NCBI GenBank assembly: GCA_004558145.1
Contig: SFDQ01000007.1
Location: 32,394-96,393, forward strand
Direction: 5' to 3'
From: Oscillospiraceae bacterium
GTDB taxonomy: Bacteria > Bacillota_A > Clostridia > Oscillospirales > Ruminococcaceae
Length of the DNA stretch: 64,000 bases
Below are positions 54,760 to 62,701 of the stretch, piece after piece. The position numbers and the translations under genes were made by a program. The notes beneath the pieces are model-generated. The model had not been told where the DNA came from, did not search any database, and saw only the letters and a list, made by a program, of their open reading frames with translations. The number at the start of each line of letters is the position of its first letter. Position 1 is the stretch's first letter.

Positions 54760-55983
54760 TCAGCCCACCCGGGTCACGGCGCGGTAGTTCGGTGTGCCCG
54801 ACCAGAAATCCTTCGCGCTGATGAGGGCAAAGGCGTAGTCCACCACGTCCTCGCCGTAGGTGACGCCGTTCGGGCCGGGTGTGAGCACGGTGTGGAAGGA
54901 GCGGCTGGGCGAAACAAGATAGTCCTCTCCCTGCCGGGCGAAGATCTCCAGCATCCGCATATGGTCTCTTTCTTCGGTGCTCTCCGCCTGAAGCTCCTGG
55001 CGGACGGCCCTGCCCTCAAAGTCGACGAGCCAGTTGTGGTATCCGTCCTCTCCAGATGCCTGCACCACATAGCCCTGTTCGGTCACGCCGGCCAGCATGG
55101 CCCATTGGGGCGAGGCTTGCTCCGGCAGGTCGGTGGCCAGTTCGGTCACGCCGCCGTCCTCCACCGAGACGGTGCGGATGGCCCCGGTGGCCTCGTCCAA
55201 GAAGCACAGCGAGCCCTCGGACACGACGGCCGTGCTGTCGGTGGAGCCCAGGTCGCGGAGTTCTTTTGTGTCCACATTGTAGGCGGCGTAGTAATTGCGG
55301 CCCGTACCGGACCGCAGGATGAGTTCACGGCCCCACGCGCCCGCGATGGACAGCTCAGTCCGCTGCACCGACTCGTCGGCGCTCACCGCGCCGGAGGCAA
55401 GGCCGATGGTCACGATCTTTTCCACAGGTCCGCTGGCGGAGCTGTAATCGGTGAGGATGATGTAAAGGTTTTGCCCGTCGGCGGCGGGCATGGAGGCGAA
55501 GGCCTCCGACGCGCCGAAGCGGGCCAGTTCCTGCCGGTCCGAGCCGTCTGTGTTGCACTTCAGGATGCGGGGCAGGGCTTTTTCGCCGTAGGTCTCGAAG
55601 GCCCAGCCGTCCCACGGGGCGCCGGGAAACAGGATGTAAAGCGCGTCATCGGCGGCCAGGACGCTCGGTTCTGTGCCGGCCCAGGCAAACCACGCAGGGC
55701 AGGTCTCGTCGCTGTGGGCGCAGTTGGGCTGGCTGCACAGGGGCACGTCCTGCAACGTGGCATAGTCCACGACCCGCAGAAGGCTGTTTCCGTTTTCGTC
55801 TTTGGCAAAGTAGTAATACCCCGCTTCATTTCCCGAGCCGTAAGGCAGGTTGGAACTCAAATAGCGGATGGCGTCCCCTTTCGCGGCCGGGGCTTCGGGG
55901 CCCGATGCGGCGCAGCCCGCAAGCAGCAGGCAGGCGGCAAAGGCGGCGGAAAAAAGGCGTTTCGCTGGTGTGTTCGTTCTCAT
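54760..55983 (-). CDS. Array lipoprotein C with C-x4-C-x-H-x4-C motif
   Basis: A 407-residue lipoprotein: signal peptide with LLAGC (Cys24). The motif is Cys83, Cys88, His90, Cys95 in LCSQPNCAHSDETC followed by PAW. The C-terminus has KDFWSGTPNYRAVTRVG. The folded part begins with a short RYLSSNLPYGSGNEAGYYYFAKDENGNSLLRVVDYATLQDV stretch that recurs in every member as a lead-in to the Cys motif. It has the same length as E and F. Upstream lies a copy of the repeated intergenic element. No function known to me. Confidence 0.85.
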   Translation of the reverse strand: MRTNTPAKRLFSAAFAACLLLAGCAASGPEAPAAKGDAIRYLSSNLPYGSGNEAGYYYFAKDENGNSLLRVVDYATLQDVPLCSQPNCAHSDETCPAWFAWAGTEPSVLAADDALYILFPGAPWDGWAFETYGEKALPRILKCNTDGSDRQELARFGASEAFASMPAADGQNLYIILTDYSSASGPVEKIVTIGLASGAVSADESVQRTELSIAGAWGRELILRSGTGRNYYAAYNVDTKELRDLGSTDSTAVVSEGSLCFLDEATGAIRTVSVEDGGVTELATDLPEQASPQWAMLAGVTEQGYVVQASGEDGYHNWLVDFEGRAVRQELQAESTEERDHMRMLEIFARQGEDYLVSPSRSFHTVLTPGPNGVTYGEDVVDYAFALISAKDFWSGTPNYRAVTRVG

Positions 55984-56098
55984 GGCGGCAGCTCCCTTCG
56001 CGTCGGGCCCGGGAAACGGGCCCCGCAGAAATCCGCCCGCATCGGCGAGCTCTGCCGCAAGGATACCGCCGCCGGGGGCGCGGGGTCATCTGCAAGTT

Positions 56099-56116
56099 GT
56101 ATCCAAACTGCAAATT
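56099..56116 (-). repeat. Repeated intergenic element, copy upstream of lipoprotein C
   Basis: AATTTGCAGTTTGGATAC on the minus strand, 15 bases after the stop of lipoprotein B and 116 bases before the start of C; same placement as the copy before E. Confidence 0.6.
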
Positions 56117-56131
56117 TTGCCGGGGAACCGT

Positions 56132-57409
56132 TCACCGGGCTGTTTCGATGGGGCCGCTCCCTGCCCAGAAATCCTCACAGCGTATCTTTCCATACACCGG
56201 CTCGGGGATATTCGCGGTGAAGAGAGTGCCGTCCTCCCGCCGGTCCTCCCGGGGCTGCAGGGTCTCGCCCGCGATCACGAAGTAGCTGCCGCCCGTCTTC
56301 GCAATGGGGTTAACGGGCAGCGGGCGCTCCATGTCCGGATAGGTAAGGCTGAATTCCGTTTTTTGCGTCTCCTCCGGGCCGGCGGTGAAGAACACCCGCC
56401 CGCCGGGGTCCGTTTCACTGCCGGACATCTCGAAGGAATAGAGGACCCGGCCCTCGTCATAAAAGCAGAGGTTCAGCGTCAGCATATCCGCGCCCGCAGG
56501 CAGCACCTCCCGGGCCAGAAGCTGCCGCCGGCCGGTGCGCCAGTCGATGCTCAGGATGCTGTTCTGCTCCGCATCGTAAAAGACGAGCGCGTCGCCGAAC
56601 GCCACCGCGCGGCCCTCGCCGGTGAAATATTCAAGCACGGTCTCCCGCTCCAGCGTGTTCACGTTCACCCGCTCATAGGCACAGGAGCGCCCGGTTTCCA
56701 GGCTGTTCTGGTCATACTCGTCCAGAGACACGAGCAGAACGTGCTCCCCCGCCGCGCTGCGCACGCGCTCTGACCGCGCAGTATCCAGCGGAAGGACAGT
56801 GGACACCGCCCCGGAGCCAAGGTCGATGCAGACCAGTTCCTCCGTGGCCGTTTGGGCCTGGACGGTCCGCAGAGCGGCATAAAGATTTTTGCCGTCGGTG
56901 AGGTAGGGGCCGTCCAGCTGCTGGTTCGCCTCAAAAGAGGCCGCCTGCCGCCTCCGGGAGCCGTCCGGGCCGCAGACGCAAACGCGGGGCGGCGACGGCT
57001 GTTCGCCCCAGGGGCCCGTGCCGGGCGACACAAGAACGAGCTGCCCGCCCACCATCATCAAGGAGACCCCGCTGCCGCCGGGCTGATAGCTGGTGCAGCT
57101 TTCGGAATCGTGGGCACAGTTCGGCTGGGCGCAGAGATACACCGTCTGCATGGAGGCATAGTCGGTGTATCGGATGTTGAGGGAACCGTCGGCCCGGGCG
57201 GTGCTCACCACGCTGTAATACCCGTCCGGTCCGGCGGCGCCGTAGACCGTGCCCTCCGCGTCTTGCAGCGGCACAAGTTCCAGCGGGGCGGCGGTGGCCG
57301 CCGGGGCCGGGCTGCCCGCAGGCGACGCGGGCGTTTGCCCCCGCCCGGCGCAGGCGCACAGCAGCACCGCAAGGCAGACAGAGCCGGCCAAGGCCCGTTT
57401 ATGCTTCAC
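56132..57409 (-). CDS. Array lipoprotein B with C-x4-C-x-H-x4-C motif
   Basis: A 425-residue lipoprotein: signal peptide with lipobox LCAC (Cys20). The motif is Cys93, Cys98, His100, Cys105 in LCAQPNCAHDSESC followed by TSY. The C-terminus is EDFWAGSGPIETAR. It follows lipoprotein A by 19 bases and is clearly co-transcribed with it. The lead-in GAAGPDGYYSVVSTARADGSLNIRYTDYASMQTV is closely like that of A (EGFYSVFSNEDGSRSLLYVDYASAFQV), so A and B form a pair. Function unknown. Confidence 0.85.
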   Translation of the reverse strand: MKHKRALAGSVCLAVLLCACAGRGQTPASPAGSPAPAATAAPLELVPLQDAEGTVYGAAGPDGYYSVVSTARADGSLNIRYTDYASMQTVYLCAQPNCAHDSESCTSYQPGGSGVSLMMVGGQLVLVSPGTGPWGEQPSPPRVCVCGPDGSRRRQAASFEANQQLDGPYLTDGKNLYAALRTVQAQTATEELVCIDLGSGAVSTVLPLDTARSERVRSAAGEHVLLVSLDEYDQNSLETGRSCAYERVNVNTLERETVLEYFTGEGRAVAFGDALVFYDAEQNSILSIDWRTGRRQLLAREVLPAGADMLTLNLCFYDEGRVLYSFEMSGSETDPGGRVFFTAGPEETQKTEFSLTYPDMERPLPVNPIAKTGGSYFVIAGETLQPREDRREDGTLFTANIPEPVYGKIRCEDFWAGSGPIETAR

Positions 57410-57428
57410 GGCAGGCCGCCTCCTTTCC

Positions 57429-58793
57429 TCAGAAATCCCGCAGGCTGTCGATCATCTGATACACCGCCCGGCCGTTCAGGTAGTCCTGCGGGTCGATGAG
57501 GCCCATCCTGCGCCGGTGGACCAGCGCGTTCGCCGCCTTGTCCACCGTTTCAGAGATCTCCGCAAAGACCAGCAGCTTCGGGCCGTGGGCATCCAGCACC
57601 TGCACCGGCACCGTGGTGGCGGAATAATGATTCGTCAGGGAAAGCGGCGCGGCCTCGCCGGTGTCCATGTCCACCGCAAAGCCGCCGTAGACCGCCTCGA
57701 TGTTGCCGTTTTCCGCCATGTACGCCTCTGTGAGCAGGTTGAGCAGCAGCTTGTTCTCCACGCCGCCCCGCAGCACCATGTCCGCCAGCCGGAAGGTCTC
57801 GGGGTCCCGCTCGGGGGCAAGGGCGCGCAGGTCGGGGCACAGCGTACTCTCTTTGCCCTGGTCCAGCTTTTTCAGCGCATAGCTGCCGTCCTTCTGGAGC
57901 TCCACAAAGAAAAAGGCGTTTTCGCAGGTGATGCCCTTGCCTTGCTCCGCGCCCCAGGTGAACAGTTCCGCCGGGGGTGCGCCGTCAAAGGGCACCTGCC
58001 AGATGACGGTGCGGAACGCGTCGTCCATCTTCTGAAACACTTCTTCTTCGGTGCCGGTGGTGTCGTATTTTCCCTGGACCGAGGCCTGCACCAGAAAGCC
58101 CTCGTGGGTGACGCCCAGGAACTTCATCGAGCAGGCCTCCGGCTCTTCCCCGGGCAGATGCTCCCGCAGGGAAAAGATGGAGCGGGTCTCGCCGCTGTTC
58201 ACATCCACGGCCAAAAGGCGATGCTCCTGCAAAACGGAATCATCGTTCTGCACGCTCTCCTGCACCGAGATCACCAAAAACCCGCCGTTCGAAGCCACGG
58301 CGTTCTCCGCCATCATCCCGCCGGGCAGTGAGAGCAGCTCCCGCCGGTTTTCGCCGTTCAGGTCCGCGCGCTCGATGCACACCCCGCCGCCATAGCCGTT
58401 GCAGAGCAGAAACAGCTCCTTTTCGCCGGCCGCCACGGTCACCGTGCCGCTGAAGGGGGTGATCCATGCCGGGCAGCTTTCGCTGTTGTGCTCACAGTTG
58501 GGCTGGGCGCAGAGATACACCTGGAAGGCGGAGGCATAGTCCACATAAAGAAGGCTTCGGGAGCCGTCCTCGTTCGAAAAAACCGAGTAAAAGCCCTCCG
58601 CCGTGCCGCTGCCGTAGCTGGTCAGGTCCGGGGAGGACACCATCTCAAAGGGGAGGTCGAACGCCTGCCGCTGGGGCTCAGGCGTCGCTTGTGCCTTCGG
58701 TGCGCTCCCTGCCCCGGAGGGCGCCGGCGCGGCGCAGCAGGTCAAAAGCAGCGAAAGTGCGCAGGCCGCCGCGGCCCACCCTCTCTTTTTCAT
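57429..58793 (-). CDS. Array lipoprotein A with C-x4-C-x-H-x4-C motif, first gene of the array
   Basis: A 454-residue exported protein, the longest member. The signal peptide ends LLTCCAAP, a poor lipobox (Thr or Cys before the lipid Cys), but the pattern of the other members makes a lipoprotein likely. The motif is Cys95, Cys100, His102, Cys107 in LCAQPNCEHNSESC followed by PAW. The C-terminus reads DPQDYLNGRAVYQMID. Best start ATG 58793, eight bases after GAGAG; ATG 58799 and GTG 58802 are alternatives. A TATAAA at 58827-58832 may be its -10 box. It heads the minus-strand series. Confidence 0.83.
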   Translation of the reverse strand: MKKRGWAAAACALSLLLTCCAAPAPSGAGSAPKAQATPEPQRQAFDLPFEMVSSPDLTSYGSGTAEGFYSVFSNEDGSRSLLYVDYASAFQVYLCAQPNCEHNSESCPAWITPFSGTVTVAAGEKELFLLCNGYGGGVCIERADLNGENRRELLSLPGGMMAENAVASNGGFLVISVQESVQNDDSVLQEHRLLAVDVNSGETRSIFSLREHLPGEEPEACSMKFLGVTHEGFLVQASVQGKYDTTGTEEEVFQKMDDAFRTVIWQVPFDGAPPAELFTWGAEQGKGITCENAFFFVELQKDGSYALKKLDQGKESTLCPDLRALAPERDPETFRLADMVLRGGVENKLLLNLLTEAYMAENGNIEAVYGGFAVDMDTGEAAPLSLTNHYSATTVPVQVLDAHGPKLLVFAEISETVDKAANALVHRRRMGLIDPQDYLNGRAVYQMIDSLRDF

Positions 58794-58826
58794 TTTCATC
58801 ACTCTCTTTTCGACGCATCGTTTCTG

Positions 58827-58832
58827 TTTATA
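58827..58832 (-). promoter_or_regulatory. Possible -10 box of the lipoprotein array
   Basis: TATAAA on the minus strand, 34 bases before the start of lipoprotein A; no good -35 box. Confidence 0.4.
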
Positions 58833-58932
58833 CTACGTTCCGGGAGGTGGGATTTGTTTCACTTTGCCGCTTCTTCTTTGTGAACACCGCGTTAAACGCG
58901 CGCCCGTCGTGCAAAAAAACTGTGTTTTATGA

Positions 58933-58938
58933 TATAAT
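58933..58938 (+). promoter_or_regulatory. Extended -10 promoter upstream of the DUF4253 operon
   Basis: TATGATATAAT (extended -10) identical to that before the uracil-DNA glycosylase gene; a second TATAAT lies at 59007-59012. The rest of the 308-base gap 58794-59101 holds a GC-rich stretch without a gene. Confidence 0.5.
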
Positions 58939-59101
58939 TATGAAACCAGCGGCCCGCGCCGCGCGTATGGCGCGCAGCAGGGCGATTTATGGGACTGTGA
59001 ACGCGTTATAATGAAGAAAAGCCGCGGCCGCCGCGAGGGAGCGCGGGGGCTGCGAAAGGTTGAATGAGACTGTGCCGCCGCGCGGCAGGAAGGAACAGAG
59101 C

Positions 59102-61846
59102 ATGGAGCTTTTGGAACAGTGCAGCAGATGGAACGAGGACGGCAAATACCAGGCCATCGTGGACGCGCTGGAAGCCATCCCCGACGAAGAGCGCACCCCG
59201 GAGATGGACAGCGAGCTGGCCCGGGCCTACAACAATCTGGCGGACCCGGACCAGCCGGAAGGCGCCGCCATGCTGCGGCGAGCCGTTGAACTGCTGCTTC
59301 GCCACGAGGAGTACTTTGAGGGGGACCACTGCTGGAATTTCCGCCTGGGTTACGCCTGGTTCTATCTGGACCAGGAGGGCCGCGCCCTCCCCTGTTTCCG
59401 CGAAGCGCTGAAAGCCCGCCCCGGCGACGAGGACACCCAGGAGTTCATCGACGAATGCCTGCGGCAGGTCTCCCTGCCCCGTTTCCCGCGCAGTTTCCGA
59501 AAGCGCACGGCCGCGGCCTGGGAGGCCTTTGCCAAGCAGGAGGCGGACCTGCGCCGCATCATGGACGAGGACAAGGACCACACCCGCGGCGATGAACTGG
59601 TGGAGAAGTGCGAAAGCATCCTTCACATCGCTTTTGAAGAGATCTCCTTTGAGATGGGCTACAACGGCCAAAAGCACGAGCTCATCCTCACCCCCGAGGG
59701 CAACATCGTTCGGCTGTTTGAGCTGGTCTATTTTAAGAAGCACGCGCCCGGGGCGGTGCTGGAGCACTGGAACATCCTGGTGGGCCGCCAGCCTGTGCAG
59801 GGCATCGGCTTGCGCACCGGCGACGGCTGGGAGATCACCGGGGAGGACGTGCAGGTCTGGCCGGAACAGCTGGACGAGCGCAGCTTCGGCCTGTCGGTCT
59901 TCTGCGAAAAGCTGCTGCCTCTGCTGGACGAGGATGAGGGCCGGGCGTGGTGGATGCTCACCACCCTCACCGACCAGACGCTGGGCGAGATGGCTCACAT
60001 CCGCCTCATCGACAGGTTCGAGGTGCTGAAAGCGCCCAAAGCGGAGAAACCCATCCTTCTCTCCCAACTGCCGGACCGGCTGAAAGAGCTGGGGGCGGGC
60101 CTTTCCACTGACCCCGAACTCTGCCTTGAAAACTACACCGGCTATACGGCGACCGCCGACAAGGACCCGGACGCCGCCTGGAGGATGGACGTGATGGCGG
60201 GCACCACCTGCTGCGTGCCGGTGCTGAACGGTTATCTGAACGGGGACGACAGCTATATGGACGACCTGCACGCCGACGGCGTGGTGGCGGGCTTTTTGTG
60301 CTATCCGCTGGAAGGGTTCACCGGCAAGGACCGCAGCCGGCAGATCTTCGGGTTCCGTGACCGGCTGGAAGAGGCGCTGACCGACGATGACGGCCCGGAG
60401 GCACTCACCCTCACCGGCGGCGCCACCGGCCTTTACTGCGGCTATGTGGACTTCATCGCCTGGGACCTGGACGCCGCCCTGCGCACCGCGAAGGAATTCT
60501 TCGACGGCACCGACCTGCCCTGGGCCGGCTTCCATGTGTTCCGCCGGGACGCCGCCAACGTATGGCTCAAGCGGGAACAGGACGCCTTTGAAGCCGGGGA
60601 GGCGGAAGACGATGCCGCGGAGGAGATCCCCTGTACCCCGGAGAACGCCGAGGCCTTCTACCGCCAGATCGGCCGCTGGGACCGCGAGACTGAATACAGC
60701 CGCTGCATCCGGGCGCTGGACGTGGTGCCCGAAGAGCTGCGGGACTGCCGCTGGGCCTGCGCGATGGCGCGGGCGCTGGAAAACTACGCCGTTCTGGGCG
60801 AGCCGGGCAAAGACGTCTTGCCCGGCGAGCGCAAAACCGCGCTGACGGTGGCCGTCTGCCTGCTGGATGCGGTCTGGAAAGAGGGCTGGGACAAGGCCGA
60901 GTGGAACAAATACATGGCCTGCGCGTTCCGGCATCTCCCCGGGCGGGAGGAAGAGGCCATCCCCTTTGCCGAGCGCTGGGCCCAGCTGGACCCCGGGGAC
61001 AAGGAGGCCCCCGCGGTGATACGGCAGTGCCGGGAGGCTGCCGGGCGGCACGGCAGGCCGGACAGCAATGGCGAACCGCCCTCCGCCCTCGCCCGGGCCA
61101 TGATGGACTATCTGGGCTGCGAGTGCACCTTCTTTGCCCCCATGGAGGACGACGGCCCCATCGTGGACGCCTACCATCAGGCCAGAAAGGAAGGCGCCCG
61201 CGAGGGCTATGTGCCCATGCTGGTGAAGGTGGACGACATCCTGTGGGAGTGCCTTGTGATGAACACCTGGCCGGGGCACGGCAGCCGGGATGACCTGGAC
61301 TTTGACCCGGAAAAGGCGGCTCAATACCGCCGGGATGCCCTTGCCGCCCCCCTTGCGGACGGCCGGGCGGTGCTGGAAGAGATGCTCGCCCAGCGCAGGC
61401 AGGAGGACGCGGAGGACGGTCTGGACCGGGACAGCGACGCGCCGGACGACGGCGAAGAGGCCGAAGCGAACGACCTTTTCCGCGGCTATTGGGACCCGTT
61501 CAGCCGCAAGACCTCGCCCCTCATCCTGGCAAAGGTGCCGGTGAAAAATCCCTGGGAGGTCTTTGCGCACCTGCCCTTCGGCGGCTGGAACGACTGCCCC
61601 GACACGCCGCAGCTGATGGCGGCGGCAAAGCACTGGTTCGAAGAATACGGCGCGGTGCCGGCGGTGCTGACCCACGACACGCTGGAGTTCGAACTTCCCG
61701 CCCCCGCGCCCGCGGAAAAGGCCATGGAGCTGGCGGCACAGCACTACGGTTTCTGCCCCGATGTGGACCAGGGCGGCGGGTGGACCGTGGGCATGCTGGC
61801 GGACGAACTGCGCCGGTCCACCGTCTGGTATTTCTGGTGGGATTGA
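59102..61846 (+). CDS. Large helical-repeat protein with a C-terminal DUF4253-like domain
   Basis: A 914-residue cytoplasmic protein. The N-terminal 130 residues are TPR-like (LEQCSRWNEDGKYQAIVDALEAIPDEERTPEMDSELARAYNNLAD; CFREALKARPGDEDTQEFI). The middle has two parts on ligand-free features: KHELILTPEGNIVRLFELVYFKKHAP and a second TPR-like stretch (about 500-620). The last 110 residues, AKVPVKNPWEVFAHLPFGGWNDCPDTPQLMAAAKHWFEEYGAVPAVLTHDTLEFELP to the terminal VWYFWWD, resemble the DUF4253 domain. ATG 59102 follows AGGAAGGA. It heads a three-gene operon. Such domains occur in immunity or effector-associated loci, but no toxin is next to it here. Confidence 0.8.
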   Translation: MELLEQCSRWNEDGKYQAIVDALEAIPDEERTPEMDSELARAYNNLADPDQPEGAAMLRRAVELLLRHEEYFEGDHCWNFRLGYAWFYLDQEGRALPCFREALKARPGDEDTQEFIDECLRQVSLPRFPRSFRKRTAAAWEAFAKQEADLRRIMDEDKDHTRGDELVEKCESILHIAFEEISFEMGYNGQKHELILTPEGNIVRLFELVYFKKHAPGAVLEHWNILVGRQPVQGIGLRTGDGWEITGEDVQVWPEQLDERSFGLSVFCEKLLPLLDEDEGRAWWMLTTLTDQTLGEMAHIRLIDRFEVLKAPKAEKPILLSQLPDRLKELGAGLSTDPELCLENYTGYTATADKDPDAAWRMDVMAGTTCCVPVLNGYLNGDDSYMDDLHADGVVAGFLCYPLEGFTGKDRSRQIFGFRDRLEEALTDDDGPEALTLTGGATGLYCGYVDFIAWDLDAALRTAKEFFDGTDLPWAGFHVFRRDAANVWLKREQDAFEAGEAEDDAAEEIPCTPENAEAFYRQIGRWDRETEYSRCIRALDVVPEELRDCRWACAMARALENYAVLGEPGKDVLPGERKTALTVAVCLLDAVWKEGWDKAEWNKYMACAFRHLPGREEEAIPFAERWAQLDPGDKEAPAVIRQCREAAGRHGRPDSNGEPPSALARAMMDYLGCECTFFAPMEDDGPIVDAYHQARKEGAREGYVPMLVKVDDILWECLVMNTWPGHGSRDDLDFDPEKAAQYRRDALAAPLADGRAVLEEMLAQRRQEDAEDGLDRDSDAPDDGEEAEANDLFRGYWDPFSRKTSPLILAKVPVKNPWEVFAHLPFGGWNDCPDTPQLMAAAKHWFEEYGAVPAVLTHDTLEFELPAPAPAEKAMELAAQHYGFCPDVDQGGGWTVGMLADELRRSTVWYFWWD

Positions 61847-61886
61847 CCGGAGCCGATGACATAAGCAACAAAAAGGAGGAACGACC

Positions 61887-62672
61887 ATGGGACTGGACAT
61901 CTACGCCGGGACGCTGACCCGGTACTACTGCCACAACTGGAAGACCGCCGTGCAGCAGTGGGCGGAGGCCAACGGCTACGCTTTTCACAAAATCACCCCG
62001 GAGGGGGAGGAACTGCCCGAACAGGAGCTGACCCCCGAGGAAGTCCGCGACACCCAGAGCGCGGTGGAGCGCTGGCGTGACTACATTCTGGAAGCCATCA
62101 GCCAAAAGGAGGAGCCGCCCTATGCCCCCTGGCCGGAGGACAACGAAAGGCCCTACTTCACCGACAAGCCCGACTGGGACGCGCTGGGCGCGATGCTGCT
62201 GGTGGCGGCCTGCCTCACCTACGGCGAGCCGGTGCCTCCCACGGTGAAAAAAGGCTGGGACTTCATGGAGCACCCCCTCATCGCACGGCTCTCCAACGAC
62301 CAGGAGCGGTTCTGGTCGCTGTTCCGGGGCGCGACCTGGTGGCTGCCGCTGCCGGACGCTTTCATGTTCCAGGCGCCGCTGCCCGTTGGCGACACGGCGG
62401 CCATCGGCACGGCGGGCGGGCTGCGCAAGGAACTGGAGCAGCTGAACGCGCTGGCCTGGCAGGCTGATGAGGACACCATCCTTGGCTGGAGCGAGACCGA
62501 GGGATACCCCACGGACGGCGTGTACGGCCCGGACGGAAAAATCGACGCGGCCGGCATGCAGGAGCACACCGAATATGACACCCAGTCGCTGGCGAAATTC
62601 GCCTTCTCCATCTTCTGGCAGGCCCTGCTGTTTGCGGAAAAGCAGCAGGTGCCCATCCTGATGGATTACTGA
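61887..62672 (+). CDS. Unknown protein (MGLDIYAGTLTRYY family)
   Basis: A 261-residue soluble protein starting MGLDIYAGTLTRYYCHNWKTAVQQW. I recall similar openings in unannotated gut-bacterial proteins, but I know no function. It has many Trp and acidic residues, no signal peptide and no metal motif. A central part (DWDALGAMLLVAACLTYGEPVPPTVKKGWDF) could be a helical core; DTQSLAKFAFSIFWQALLFAEKQQVPILMDY closes it. ATG 61887 follows AAAAAGGAGG, 40 bases after the DUF4253 gene; the DUF4261 gene follows 29 bases later. Confidence 0.75.
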   Translation: MGLDIYAGTLTRYYCHNWKTAVQQWAEANGYAFHKITPEGEELPEQELTPEEVRDTQSAVERWRDYILEAISQKEEPPYAPWPEDNERPYFTDKPDWDALGAMLLVAACLTYGEPVPPTVKKGWDFMEHPLIARLSNDQERFWSLFRGATWWLPLPDAFMFQAPLPVGDTAAIGTAGGLRKELEQLNALAWQADEDTILGWSETEGYPTDGVYGPDGKIDAAGMQEHTEYDTQSLAKFAFSIFWQALLFAEKQQVPILMDY

Positions 62673-62701
62673 CCCAAAACACCGAACGGAGGGAAAAGCG
62701 C

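Noticed and set aside
46288..58793. CRISPR-like or satellite repeats in the lipoprotein array
   Set aside because: The repetition is at protein level between diverged genes; there are no regularly spaced short direct repeats.
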